Shown piece by piece: positions 21,953 to 33,437 of a stretch of 64,000 bases of DNA. Positions within the stretch are counted from its first letter, which is position 1; each line of letters opens with the position of its first letter. This stretch comes from Alectoria sarmentosa. Lineage: Eukaryota; Ascomycota; Lecanoromycetes; Lecanorales; Parmeliaceae. The stretch is taken from assembly GCA_009733775.1 (NCBI GenBank), contig WOGZ01000161.1:1-64000 (forward strand), given 5' to 3'. The position numbers and the translations under genes are program-made. The notes below the pieces were generated by a model, which searched no databases, was not told the DNA's origin, and saw nothing but the letters and a program-made list of their open reading frames with translations.

Positions 21953-22588
21953 ATGCATCAGACCATCGACCCCGCGATCCTCTACTGGGGTAGTGCCGTC
22001 ATCATTATCTCGACCAAAAACCCAGACGGAACGACAAATCTCGCGCCAATGTCCTCAGCCTGGTGGCTCGGTCAACGCTGCATGCTCGGCCTAGCAGCAG
22101 AATCTCAGACAACCATCAACCTGCGACAAACCAAACAATGCGTCCTGAACCTACCCTCTGACACTATGGTTAGTAAAGTCAATGCACTTGCGAAGACGAC
22201 CAGCAGGCAGGACATGTCTCCTTTCATGACAGCTGCTGGCTACCGTTACGTCAAGGACAAGTTCAAGGTAGCCCAGTTGACGCCTATGTGGTCCGAGATG
22301 GTCCAGCCATCTCGAATCCTGGAATGTCCGGTGCAGATGGAGGCAGAGCTTGTGGCAGTCAATGAAATGAATCAGGATGAGGAAGGGAGAGAAGGATCCT
22401 TTCTGGCACTCGAGGTCAAAGTTTTGCGAATCCATGCCGATGAGAATATTTTGCAGGTTGGAGAACCGAATAAGGTGAATGCGGACAGGTGGAGGCCATT
22501 GATGCATGTTTTCCAGCATTTCTATGGACTGAGTGCGAGGTTGCAGCCATCGAGGTTGGCGGAGATTGATGAGGAGAAGTATCGTTGA
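21953..22588 (+). CDS. Flavin reductase-like FMN-binding protein
   Basis: Single exon, 211 aa from ATG 21953. The open frame extends upstream only with a non-ATG start. The N-terminal part (ILYWGSAVIIISTKNPDGTTNLAPMSSAWWLG) fits the flavin reductase/FMN-binding split-barrel family, in which PDG..N.AP.S is typical. LRQTKQCVLNLPS and the later SRILECPVQMEAEL match the fold's later strands. Bacterial relatives reduce flavins or act as small flavoenzymes; the substrate here is unknown. It shares a divergent promoter with the Ada-like regulator, which suggests but does not prove joint control. Confidence 0.8.
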   Translation: MHQTIDPAILYWGSAVIIISTKNPDGTTNLAPMSSAWWLGQRCMLGLAAESQTTINLRQTKQCVLNLPSDTMVSKVNALAKTTSRQDMSPFMTAAGYRYVKDKFKVAQLTPMWSEMVQPSRILECPVQMEAELVAVNEMNQDEEGREGSFLALEVKVLRIHADENILQVGEPNKVNADRWRPLMHVFQHFYGLSARLQPSRLAEIDEEKYR

Positions 22589-23334
22589 CGACGGCGAGGG
22601 AAAGCAGGATTTTTGGAACTTGAAGAGATTTGCTTGACTTTTCAACGACTCCATTCCTTGTTCATTGTTCTTTTTAGGCAGGAGCGTGTCCGTAGCGAAA
22701 TACATATGAGGAGAGGCCATCAATGTACCTTTGTTTTCAACGCCTTTAAACGACAGATAACATGATGACACCCCGTATTCCATCTCTCATTGAATCGGTC
22801 ATGAGCGAATCGTCTATGCTACTCCTGTAATAATGAGAGGAATGATGTTTTTCTCATAGACTTTGCTGCAGGTGCCGGAAACTCTTGGCCTAACCCTAAA
22901 CTAAAGGACCAAACCTCCCGGAAGAACCGTAGGCCCGTAGATCGCATCCAAATTTAGCAGCTGCCAACGCCACGCCACCCCGGTTCGTATTCAATCCTCC
23001 TAGCGCATTCTTTTCTCCACCCGCATCATAAATCTCTTGGCTCTTTCTCACTTGCTTATTTTCTTTGTTTTCTTCTCATGCCACGACAGCAGTAACAATC
23101 ATCTACACGCTCGTTCAGCGGCATATTTCTGCTGCATCAAATCCTTGTCCATCGTTGTTTCGCGCCATCTAATAAACTCATCCTTTCTTCTCTCCTTGCA
23201 CCAGCATTGGCAGAAGGCACCCACGACGAGACCCCTGCGACTGGTACTTCGTCCGCCAAATTCAAAAAAGCATCACTTACATTAGCATCTTCAGTCGCAT
23301 TCGCTTGGTATCCTTTGAGCATTCGTTACAAACC
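22589..23334. other. Intergenic, promoter of the GH16 gene
   Basis: No gene seen. The last 300 bases are pyrimidine-rich with CATC and CTTT runs, as in fungal 5' UTRs. Confidence 0.55.
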
Positions 23335-24875
23335 ATGGGTTACCTTTGGGCTGCTGCCGCAGCGGCCTTTTATTCTGCCTCCACAGTTTTGGCCCAAGGG
23401 CAATCAAGCAGTCAAGCGGGCAACGGGGTATCTGGTGGAATACAGTGTGGAGAGGGCAGTCTGTGCCCAGAGTCTAGTCCCTGTTGTTCGCGTAAGTACT
23501 TCCGCCTTGCCGCTCCACGACGAGATGCTGATCGGTGTCCTTTACTAGAATACGGCCAATGTGGTGTGGGAGCATACTGTCTCGGCGGATGCGACATCAG
23601 ATATTCCAATTCTCTCGATTCTTGCGTGCCAGCACCCCAATGCCAAAGCCATAACTACAATTTGACTTCGTTAAATGGCATCACAGCAAATACAGAATAT
23701 CTTGGAGATGCATCTAAAGCGAACTGGGTTTCACAAGGGACGCCATTGCTTACGCCGGACAACAGCGCAGTCATTCTGACCTTGGCAGAAGATGGAGTAA
23801 GTGCATCTGGAACGCTTCTATCGAGTACACACTACGTATGGTATGGCAAGGTCAGCGCGACAATGAAGACAAGTCGAGGTGCAGGTGTTGTCTCGGCCTT
23901 CGTCCTTTTCTCGGACGTCCAAGACGAGATAGATTTCGAATTTGTGGGTACAGGGCTGAATACTGCTCAATCCAACTTCTACTGGCAGGGCGTCACGGAT
24001 TGTGAGTACTCAGACAATTTTGACGGAAGATCCAACTGACAATCGCAGATGACAATGAGATCAATTTGACAGTATCAGATGGCGGAGATACTTTCAGCGC
24101 TTGGCATACGTACGAAGTGGATTGGACCCCAACATCACTGACGTGGTCCGTGGACGGCAACGCCTCGCGTGTTCTGAACAAGGCCGATACCTTCAACAAA
24201 ACCGACAACAAATACCACTACCCACAAACACCTGCCCGTATCCAGCTCTCGCTCTGGCCTGCTGGTACAAGCAAGAGCGGACAAGGCACGATAGATTGGG
24301 CGGGAGGGTTGATCAATTGGAATTCGCAGGATGTCCAGACGAACGGCTATTTCTACTCCATGTACAATGATGTCAACGTGCAGTGCTACCCAGCCCCGTC
24401 AGACGCAAACGGTACTGGCACCGCTTCATACAAATACGACAATGTCGATGGGCTGGAAGGCGCCGTGGAACTCACAAACGACCCAACTATTCTCGGGTCA
24501 TTCCTTGCGGACGGTACGGATATGAACGCGGGGAAGCCCAACCCGTCAAGTACATCGTCAAAGAAGGGAGCGTCAGCTACACCAACACCAACCAATCTGG
24601 CAACCGTACCAGGCTTGTCAGGTGCAGGTGGCACAGATGGTACTGGAGTTGGCAGTGACTCGGGCTCAGGATCTGGTTCTAGCTCAGGGTCGGGCTCAGG
24701 CTCAGACTCTGGCAGTGGAACGTCAAGTGCGTCTGGCACTGCTGCGACAGGCATCGGTGGCTTTGACCAAGGAGACCAGAAAGGTAGTGGTGCGTCAAAG
24801 GGAGAGGAAGTGATGAGGGGATCAATGTTTGCTGCTCTGGTCGCCTTCATCGGTATGCTTCTGATGTGGGCTTGA
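23335..24875 (+). CDS. UTR2: CBM18-GH16 chitin-glucan transglycosylase, Crh/Utr2 type
   Basis: Exons are 23335-23491, 23549-24001 and 24049-24875 (introns of 57 and 47 nt, GTAAGT and GTGAGT donors), giving 478 aa. The protein has a signal peptide (about 1-20), then a chitin-binding CBM18 module (CPESSPCCSQYGQCGVGAYC; the first junction completes the CCSQYGQCG core). A GH16 catalytic domain follows, with the signature DEIDFE at 178-183, where the first Glu is the expected nucleophile and the last the acid/base. The C-terminal third is a long Ser/Gly/Thr-rich spacer ending in a hydrophobic tail typical of a GPI signal. Yeast Utr2/Crh2 has the same order and links chitin to beta-glucans in the wall. 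The symbol reflects this architecture, not a proven orthology. Confidence 0.93.
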
Positions 24876-26720
24876 TTTGCGTCGGATGAGATACGATCAT
24901 TGGGGGAATCACTCATTTACGAAAAATAGGCGTCTCGTCTTGCATAGCTGGCGCTTAGCGGTCATTTGTTGGGGCATGTTGATGGCGATTGGTATCATAA
25001 TTCCGCCAACAGATTTTCGCATATACTCTAGTATTATACTTGTCAATAACGAGCATTGCACGATAGCCCTAGGGCTTCACCATCCAAGCATTTCGCAACT
25101 ATTATATTGGCATCCTCAGCAGATGTTCAAGAAGACTCAGGCTTGGTTTCCTTATCAACATTCTGATGATGTCCCAACGTCTACTCCTGGAAACGCTGAG
25201 ACTTTCTTCCCTTGATTCAAATTCGACACCTTTTTGCCACTGTTTGCGCCCAACTATTCACCTCTTTTTCGATGGTGGACGATCTCTGACACATTATAGC
25301 CTCGCTAGAATGCGTCCATGCTGACTGGCTGGCCATACGGATCATCTACGGAATCTATATAAAGGAAAAAGCATCACTCCCGTCAGAGACCAATCGGTCA
25401 AAGACGAAAATAATCTCCGTAACCGACAGCTTAGTCTCAGACTTGTCTTTGACTCTAACAAGCTGGACGTGACCGCCAGAGTTGTGACTTACTCTACACA
25501 CTATGGTGAATTCAGATTCGGAAGACAACACGACGTAAGCCTGTGGATCATGGCCCGATGTTTCTACACAATCCTGCGATGGTACTCTACCAGGAATTTC
25601 TTACGATTCCGTCACTTTACCACCAGCGACAAGAGCCATCCAACCAGCATCTCTTGAGGGACTGTATGTCACTAAGATGCTTCCGTCCCGGGTTGAAGAC
25701 CAAGCAGAGCTATCCAGGCGGTGTCTTTGAGGATCGGTTCATCACGAATCCCATGTCATTAGAGGCAACCTCTTCTACCTGATGTCTTTTCAGATCACGG
25801 AGTAGCGCAGAGAGCTCCGTCATACACGTGTCATTTTTCCCCGGGTCAGGTTTTCCTACATTTAAAGACTTCCTCGCCAGCGCTTTCTCTATGCTAAAGA
25901 TTTTCAGCTTCTCCCAATTACCTCTGCTCACCTAAACCTCACTAGGGCACCTCCCCGATCATAATTGTCAGCGCTCGACTTGCAACTGCGGGTACGCTGT
26001 TGCTCGACTGCTTGCAATGCTTCGTCACGACATGATAGGCACCCACGACATATTCTTCTACGCCGCTTGTGGCCACAACAGCGGGATACGACCTAAAAAA
26101 CAATGCGAAAGACGAGTTTGGGATGGTGCGACCGCCCCAATGGACAAACAGTCTACGTCGATTGGAGAGATCCTTGTTGGCCTCAGCAGGGTGCCAAGGT
26201 CCAAGAACATCCAATGGGACGAACGCAAGGCGCCTGCGAAGTATATCTGGATTTCTCGTGTGTGAGAAAAGCGTGGTAGGAAAGAAAGACTTGTGGAATC
26301 TAGAAGGTCTTATTCTACGCCCGATGGTGCGAGTTGCCTGCTCTGCTACTCCGAACCAGGAGCACTGCCGTTTCAAACAGGCAGCATGCACCGGAGAAAT
26401 TGTGATACATTTCAGCAAACTCTGTCTCAGCGTGGTCGGCAACTTCCACACCGACCTAACCTTGCATGTCGTATTCTTTGTGAGTCTGAGACAAGGAGGA
26501 CTTTCCCGCCAAGGCTACAGCAATCCAGGAACTTCTAGACGCCTTTGGCAAACTTCAACCGCTGCTTATATCTACGTTACGCAGTCCTCCCATTGCGCTC
26601 ATTCTGATCTTCTCCTCATCAGCAGACCCTTCACAACCAACGAACTCTCACAAAACCCCAAACAACCACCAGCATACCTTGCCCCAACAGAAGCCCCATT
26701 CAGAACACACAGCATCAACC
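24876..26720. other. 1.8-kb stretch without a supportable gene
   Basis: Frames of up to 230 aa overlap on both strands at 25942-26761, but none shows a domain, and neither strand has better codon logic. They look like chance frames or a decayed gene. A TATA-like ATATAAAGG lies near 25358. Confidence 0.45.
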
Positions 26721-27083
26721 ATGTGTTTCTACAACACCTTCTCCTTCGAATGCGGCTGTGAATCGCAGCCCCCCACCTTCCATTGCCTTTGCCCGCCATT
26801 TCGTGCTGGGCGGCGAGGTGTCTACCCCGAATTCGACCACCGCTACGGTGGCCCACCCCAAGGCTGCCACCTCTTCATTGTCAACCGGGAAAGAACCACT
26901 CCCGGTAAATGCGCCTCTCATCGCCTCCAGGCACAGATTGAAAATAGGATTCGGCAGCTGAAGGAGGAAATCAAGCATTTGCAGGACGACATTGCGGACT
27001 ACCGGGCTGATATCAATCAGGAGAAGGAGGCGAGACGGACTCGGAATCAGGGTCGTCAGGGACAGTACCGTGTACACAGATGA
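26721..27083 (+). CDS. Small MCFY-start cysteine protein with coiled coil
   Basis: 120 aa from ATG 26721. The first half holds MCFYNTFSFECGC and further cysteines (HCLC, GCH, GKC) that could bind a metal. Residues 66-106 form a charged helical segment rich in E, K, R and Q (QIENRIRQLKEEIKHLQDD) suggesting a coiled coil. The start resembles MCHYEFYLSTACGH of the larger gene at 29095, and such MC-aromatic-Y openings recur in fungal hypothetical proteins. Function is unknown. There is no signal peptide or membrane segment, so it is probably intracellular. Confidence 0.6.
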   Translation: MCFYNTFSFECGCESQPPTFHCLCPPFRAGRRGVYPEFDHRYGGPPQGCHLFIVNRERTTPGKCASHRLQAQIENRIRQLKEEIKHLQDDIADYRADINQEKEARRTRNQGRQGQYRVHR

Positions 27084-29094
27084 TAAGGTGGACGCGGCGT
27101 TGGACGTCATTGAAGTAATGAGGACAGCAGCGAATGGATTGCAGAACGTCGCATGAAAATCCGTGTTTGTCCCCGTGGTCTGATTGAGACATGAAACTGT
27201 ATAGGGCGTTCAATTTCTTTTCCATAGACCGTTGAGTTCAACCCTGCATCCAGCACGTTCCAGCTCGTCTCTCAATCGTGCTGCTTTACCCTCCCTATGC
27301 CACCTGCATTTTGCTCAAAGCAGAGCACCAAACCACTTGTCTCAAGTTCTCTCCACTGCTTACTTCTTTGTGAACTCACGAAACAGAGTTCGGTACGCTA
27401 GCATACATTGATTCCAGATTGAAGGGTATGCTGCTTTCTAAGGGACGTCCAGACGTGGTTTTGCCTTCACCCGGTCGGCGAATAGTGGAAGGGAGTGCCT
27501 CTTTGCAAATGACGAGCGAAAGAATATTGATAATTTGCAGTATTAGCAGAAAGTTGGATTGGAATTAGCCAACATGGAAAATTAGTTGTTGATCGTCCTT
27601 TTCAATCAAACATGCATGTACTACACGTATATATGTATACTGTACTTTCTTAAAGTCGCATAATTGCAAGTGTGGCTTTGTCGTCTCAGTGAAAGAACTA
27701 GCGTCATGCGTATGAAATGGCTGGTATTAAAAAGGTGTCTTCCTTTCCTTACCAATCAACCACAGGGTTTGTAGTAGCCTTCGGTTGCGTTTGCAATTGG
27801 GCAGTACCTTAGGGAACGGGCTGTCCGCTTTACGAACAGGGGTAAATTGAAAAGGTTCGCTTACCTTGTAAATAAATAGCGAGTGTAAAAAGAGTTCGTT
27901 TTCAGCGATTATACAGCTACCAATCCCCACCAATGCAGATTAAGCCCCATTTTCTCGCTTATGGAGCTCCCCGGACCCCCAATCCATTCCCACTGCATTG
28001 CACTCCGTTGCCTCCTTCATTGTCTGTAGCCTCTGACCCTTCACCACGACGTCCGTCTTACTCTCCGTAGTCTATGGCCTTTCAATTCATCACTTCTCCT
28101 CCCGATGTACACAACACCGTTTCTATCCACAACCCCAACCACAATAGCCGCCAGGGATGAAGATGCTATTGTAGAGTAACACTTCTAGAACCATTCTATT
28201 CATGGCAGTATTAACATTGACTACTACTACAGCTGCGGCAGGCAGCGATGTATCATTCTATCTTATCACGGCTGCTGCTTTTATTTTATTCACAGCACCG
28301 TTTACATTTACCGCATAAGGCCCGCCAAAGTCATATCACCATCTTGTGCTGCTTTTGTCACTTCTGCTTTCCCATTTTTAAAACACACACACACTCACAA
28401 TAGCCGCGTAGTGATATCTTTTGCCGCGGCCGTCACTATATATACATATATAATCACTGTACCACGTGAATCTGGGGACCCGGGCTGTGTATTTTACCGG
28501 TTGGTTGCAGGCACCGAGGGTTTCATTCTTGTGCACATCTCCGGATAAAACCTACCGTCTTCATCATCTACTCTAGCAACAGCAACAGCAACAGCAACAT
28601 CAACATTAACAGCAACATCAACATCAACATCAACATCAACATCAACATCAACAGCAAGCAGCAAGCAGCAACAACAGCAAGCAGCAACAACAACAAAAAC
28701 ATACCTGAAGCATACGTACTAGGTACCCTCCCCTGCTGTTATACTGCAGAAGGTATCGAGCATCCTCTTGCGAGGCGCCAATACTTCTCACATACTCGAG
28801 CATAGCCCTCTATAGAAGACTTGCTACTTTCTCCTCATTTTGATGCTATCCTGTGACCGATCCCCTTGTGCTACCTGAGCTCTGGCCAAGTCAACCGAAG
28901 GCTTCACTTTGCATCACATCTTCCTATCAGTCATCTTCCTCCTTCCGTGTCACTTACATCTGTCACACGCAAATACCTTCACATCTATCGTCGACATCCT
29001 TTCTTTTTCTTCAACGAGACATAAATCCTTCATATATCATCAGCTCTTTCTTTCTCTCTCTTCCTACTGCCAACGTCAACTTACATCCAGAACA
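27084..29094. other. Long intergenic region / probable 5' UTR and promoter
   Basis: No supportable gene. It contains a (CA)n run near 28382-28398, an alternating TATATACATATATA stretch near 28440, and a long imperfect CAACAT/CAGCAA array listed separately. From 28800 the sequence is very pyrimidine-rich up to the ATG at 29095. Confidence 0.55.
28567..28700. repeat. (CAACAG/CAACAT)n imperfect trinucleotide array
   Basis: About 130 bases of CAA, CAG and CAT triplets in higher-order hexamers (CAACAT, CAGCAA). It lies 400 bases upstream of the MCHY-start gene. Confidence 0.9.
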
Positions 29095-30408
29095 ATGTGT
29101 CATTACGAGTTCTACCTCTCGACCGCTTGCGGCCATCACTTCCCAAAGCTTCCACCGCGAGCGAGACCGAATCTCTTCTTCAACAACTATCACCCGACCA
29201 TCGCCGTCCCAGAAAGTCTGACATGTGCAGCAGTCAAGCTTGCCTTGAAGTTCTACCACGACCAAGTGGTTTACCTGCCAGCCGACATGAATTGTGGAGC
29301 AAAAGTGGACATCCCGAAGTCCTGCCCAATCGTCCACAGACCACGCGATGGCCCGACGAAGAGAACAATCAGGGAACAAGAGAGAGCAATACGTATGTTA
29401 ACAGACACGATGCTCGAAAACGGCCTTGGTCGTTGGCAAGAATGGCAAGTCGAGATTAACGCTGCGGTTCTGGACCAGTGCTCAAACCGCGCCAAGCCAG
29501 GAGAACACAGTCGTACAGCACTGCGACGCCACCAAGAGTTGCACTATCCGCGAAAAATGTACGCACATGTTCAGAGTGTCAAGGCTTTCCAAGCACGAGA
29601 CAAGAGGTCCATGATGCCGAATGTGACCTACATCAACGTGGACTTCGGTTGCGGTGGGCCTTTCTCCGCGGAATGCTTGACGGGATGGGATAGAGTCGGT
29701 TTAGTGACGCACCGTTTGCACCTTTGGGGTGACGCAACTACCCATCCAAAGCCCTGCAGTCATGAGTGCTTGGTAGGGTGGAGTGGAGCGGACCTGGACA
29801 CCTATCGCCAGCAAACCTGGGCAGGTGACAATCCCAAGAATTGGGGCCATCTCGATTACGCCGAGTTCGCGCGCGACCACACGTTCAAACACACTCTACC
29901 GTCTGAACGTTGGTGTGCAATCGACTACAGCTATGTCAGTCACCTGCACGCTGACCAATTTGGCTGGAACGGCAAAGGATTCGTAAGAAAACATCACCTT
30001 CCAAGTGGCCAAATTGTGCACGTACCGGAAATGGTATCGATACCGGTGCCAGAGCGTCTTGACCAGGTCTTGCGTGAAATGAGTCGGGTGGCGCGGGCAG
30101 GATCCCCACTGCCGAACGAGGCTGATCAGGCTTCGATCGAAGACATTCTGGGCCGCTTGCCAGAAGCCTTCAACGAACAGGACCCGCTGACCAGGGAGGG
30201 CTCAGAACCGTTGATGGGTGCTGCAGAAGGCTCGGAGAGCGGTACAACCGTGGTGGGCGAGCCGGAGGAGGAAGAGAAGCCGACACCGGTGGAGGAGACT
30301 CCAGAGATAGCGGAGGCGAGGAGGCAGAGGGTAAGGAAGGAGATGAGGGAAAAAATCGCGAAGGATTTCTCCATGGGCCAAGCGACGATGGTAGTCGAAG
30401 AGAGTTAG
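29095..30408 (+). CDS. MCHY-start cysteine/tryptophan-rich protein, unknown function
   Basis: 437 aa from ATG 29095; the frame is open upstream, but without another ATG. It begins MCHYEFYLSTACGHHF, similar in style to the protein at 26721. The middle carries an internal duplication: ECLTGWDRVGLVTHRLHLWGD (residues 193-213) and ECLVGWSGADLDTYRQQTWAGD (224-245), with Cys, Gly-Trp and Trp positions aligned 31 residues apart. The C-terminal 100 residues are acidic then basic and probably disordered. There is no signal peptide or membrane segment. No family is recognised. Exon-like sequence continues past the stop, so the 3' end may be spliced differently. Confidence 0.7.
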   Translation: MCHYEFYLSTACGHHFPKLPPRARPNLFFNNYHPTIAVPESLTCAAVKLALKFYHDQVVYLPADMNCGAKVDIPKSCPIVHRPRDGPTKRTIREQERAIRMLTDTMLENGLGRWQEWQVEINAAVLDQCSNRAKPGEHSRTALRRHQELHYPRKMYAHVQSVKAFQARDKRSMMPNVTYINVDFGCGGPFSAECLTGWDRVGLVTHRLHLWGDATTHPKPCSHECLVGWSGADLDTYRQQTWAGDNPKNWGHLDYAEFARDHTFKHTLPSERWCAIDYSYVSHLHADQFGWNGKGFVRKHHLPSGQIVHVPEMVSIPVPERLDQVLREMSRVARAGSPLPNEADQASIEDILGRLPEAFNEQDPLTREGSEPLMGAAEGSESGTTVVGEPEEEEKPTPVEETPEIAEARRQRVRKEMREKIAKDFSMGQATMVVEES

Positions 30409-30443
30409 ATGCCATCAATCTTACATAAAAAAGCGCGAAACAG

Positions 30444-30988
30444 AAACTGATACTTTGACAGAAACTGATTCTCAAAGGGCACAAAGCACGGGCAACACAC
30501 CTGCTGAAGCTGACAACAACGTCGCATTGACAAAGTCGTCAAAGGTGGAAAGGACAGCTGCAAAAGGTAAGAACCTGGCACAAATATGAGAAAAAGACCA
30601 TGCTGTAAGACGTTTAGAAGTTGAGAACCTAACATCCAACAGATCTTCCAAATCCAGCAACGACACAGACTGCAGGTATATACCATCACCCATCCATCCA
30701 TCCATCAAACCGCAAAATCTCAAGTCTTCTCAAACTCACCACTTACCTTCTTCAGCAGGCCCCTCGATCCTCCCTCTCACTCTCTCGACCGCCCAGCCTC
30801 AAGGTAAGCTTACATCTCCACCTCAACCTCACCTCAAACTAACACCACCACCCCCTCACCTCTCAGCTCCCCTCACCCTTCTCGACCAGCAACTGAAAGA
30901 CATCCAGACCCGCGAGGACCAACGACTCAGACTCCCCTCCTCGAACCCTGACGAATCTCATAGCTCGCCGATCGATGGAAATCGGTGA
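30444..30988 (+). other. Four phase-matched exon-like segments after the MCHY gene
   Basis: Segments at 30444-30566, 30643-30675, 30756-30803 and 30867-30988 are bordered by GTAAGA..CAG, GTATAT..CAG and GTAAGC..CAG. All three junctions are phase 1, and together they read TDTLTETDSQRAQSTG, TAAKDLPNP, TLSTAQPQ and LLDQQLKDIQTREDQRLRLP before TGA 30986-30988. No ATG starts the first segment. A weak GTTAGA donor at 30404, inside the previous gene's last codons, would join it in phase over a 40-nt intron. So this is either an alternative tail of the gene at 29095 or a gene whose start I cannot see. Confidence 0.4.
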
Positions 30989-31541
30989 TGATCTATACGA
31001 TACCGAAGAGGAAGAGCAGGCGTTGAGGGGGTAAAGGTCCCTTTCAACGGATAATCCTGATCAAGGGTCAAGCGATAAGAGTCTGAGCGTTATCTGGCCG
31101 CAAAGTTGAGGGTGGAAGCTCTTTTACGCTCCTCATCGCTAGGAAATCGAGATTCGCGCATGGCGTTTTCGCGGTTTGGTTTGGTTTGGATTGGTTTGGG
31201 ACTGGGGGTCTGGAGCAGTGGAATTTTGACGGTTTATCGCGGGCTGCAGACCCTCCATCTGACCAAGGATTTGGGGGCCTGCATGCAATCAGCATTATGG
31301 AGTCGAGGCTTTTGTGAGTTTGAAAGAGAGAGAAAGAGAGAAAGAGAGAAAGAGAGAAAGAGAGAAAGAGAGAGGGAATGGTGACGGGAAAAAGAAGATG
31401 CGATTAGATGGGTATCGAGCATATCTAGCAACGCAAAACGCTTCCCACCCATCCTTCCACTAAATTACCGGTGCGCCGCCCAGCAATGACCTACACGCGC
31501 CCGCTAAATCGATTCGCCTCTTGAATCTTTACACATGCTTT
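30989..31541. other. Intergenic with purine repeat
   Basis: No gene seen. Positions 31322-31376 are a (GAGAAA)n purine repeat, and a T-run/G-run motif TTTGGTTTGG lies near 31173-31200. It separates two converging genes. Confidence 0.6.
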
Positions 31542-33437
31542 CTAGTGTACAGCACCACAATTACACTCCAAACTCCTCTTAAAATCCCCCTGATAATGAT
31601 CCAGATCCTCCGTCGTTTTCAATTCATCGATCGGTTTTCCCAGCCAATTCTTAAATTTCGATGAGGTTGCCAGTTGTTCCTTGAGCTCCTTTGTCACAGC
31701 CTCGGTGTCGACGTCTAGATATTCGCGCAAGAATTCGCCGATCTCGGTGTTCTCGTGATTGCCGATGAGGGTGCGGGCGTGTTTGGGGCTGGAGGCGTAG
31801 ATGTTGACGTCGACGGCTGTCATGCTATCAGTCTCACGGTGCTCAGGTTGAAGTGAGGGGAGGGTGCAAACCAGAATGACCATGCGTACTCCAACCCACC
31901 TGCGCTCTGCGGCTAATGATATCTGCAAAGATATAAGATGCGGGCCAGGGATCCGAGTTGTCTATCAAGCGGTTTATCTCTTCATCTGTGGCGTCGTAGA
32001 CTCCGAGTCCTTGCTCAATGAGCTTTTGGCGGATGTAGGTGGCTAAGTCTTCTCTTGAGCTTTTGCCCTGCTTTGCAAGATGGTCTCGGAGTTGGTAGGC
32101 GAGGTACTCCGCGGAGTGGGAGGAGTTGATGAGCATATCTGGGTACCAACGGTAGACCGGGTAGGCGTCGTGGAGTTCTGTGAGAGTCAGCTAAAGTCAC
32201 AGGCAGGTATTCTGCATGACCTATACTTACGCCGAGCCGTAGCCAGTCCGCCTGTCTCGTGATCACTGGTGCCGACCAGTACACCCTCCACGGTATCCTT
32301 GTCTAAGAAGTCTAGGACAGTGGCGAAGGCCTTGTCATACGCTAGCACCTCATGCACCTGTGCGACAGGGTCATTGCCATGACCAGCATGATCAATCCTG
32401 CTTCCTTCAATCATGAGAAAGAAACCTTGATCACTGTTCTCCGTTGCATCACTCAGAGCCTTCAGTGCAGTCCGCGACATTTCATCAAGCGAAGGGTAGA
32501 TATCATTCATATTCCTCCGGTCAACCTCATACGGGATATCCGTTTTCGCAAACAATCCAAGCAACGGCAACTTGACGCCACTGCCGATATTCAGTCCATC
32601 AAAGCTCTCCCGATCGTCCACGTACCTAAATCCGTTCTTCTTCGCCATAGCCACAACGTCCTTATCATCGTCTCTGCAAGACCCGTCTGTAGAATTAGGC
32701 AGGAAATGGCATCGGCCTCCCCCAAGCATCAGATCTAGCACTCTTCCGAGCGGATGTTCTCCAATTTCTTGTTCTGCAATGAGGTCTTCTTCTGATCTCT
32801 GGTTCACGTGTGCAGCAAAGCACGCCGGCGTAGCGTCCGTCATGCGTGTCGTAACCACCAGTCCTGTCATGTATCCCGCCTTCTTCGCCGCCTCAAGCAC
32901 AGTCCCGCAGGGTGAATGATCAGGAAGCACAGATATAGCATGATTAAAACTCTTCATTCCGCACGAGAAGGCCGTAGCTCCAGCTGCAGAATCAGTGATC
33001 AGGCTCGATGTGCTCCTTGTTCTCGAGGACCCAATAAGATGCTGATCCAGCACCAGAACATCATCAATCGGCAATCCGCTCTCTGTCTGCCTGAAGCTCC
33101 TCGTCAAGGATAAGCTAGTCGGTCCCATACCATCAGACACCATGAATATCAAGTTCCTCTTTCCACTTGGCTTCCCATTCTTTCCCCATCCGCCCGACTT
33201 CGTAGGCTGCGACGTCTGCTGGTGTTGGTATAGAACCGCAAGGATGATCACAGCGGCTGTAGCAATCACGGCCCAGGCGAATATGCCGATCTCTCGCCAG
33301 AAAGGCCAGCCGGATTTACTGTGTAAGGATTTATGTTGACCGGTTAGAAGGGCGTCTTCCTCTTCCACGTGTCGTTCGCTGGATTGTTCTGAGGAGGGGC
33401 GGTCTTCGGAGAGGAGGGGCTCTTGGTCTTTGGGCAT
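31542..33437 (-). CDS. PHO8: Vacuolar-type alkaline phosphatase
   Basis: Exons are 33437-32231, 32177-31872 and 31816-31542 (introns of 53 and 55 nt), giving 595 aa. A short cytosolic N-terminus is followed by one signal-anchor helix at about 49-70 (IGIFAWAVIATAAVIILAVLY). Then comes the alkaline phosphatase core: FMVSDGMGP with metal ligand D102, TDSAAGATAFSCG with nucleophile S150, EGSRIDHAGH and TSDHETGG. The splice junctions rebuild GLATARQLHDAYPVYRW and VGWSTHGHSAVDVNIYAS, both expected for the family. Yeast Pho8 is a type II vacuolar membrane enzyme that removes phosphate from many substrates, and this protein has the same topology. The second intron has an uncommon GTTTGC donor. Confidence 0.93.

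Noticed and set aside
25942..26761. Overlapping frames of 169 aa (minus) and 230 aa (plus)
   Set aside because: They mirror each other, lack domains and clear splice patterns; at most one could be real, and nothing decides it.
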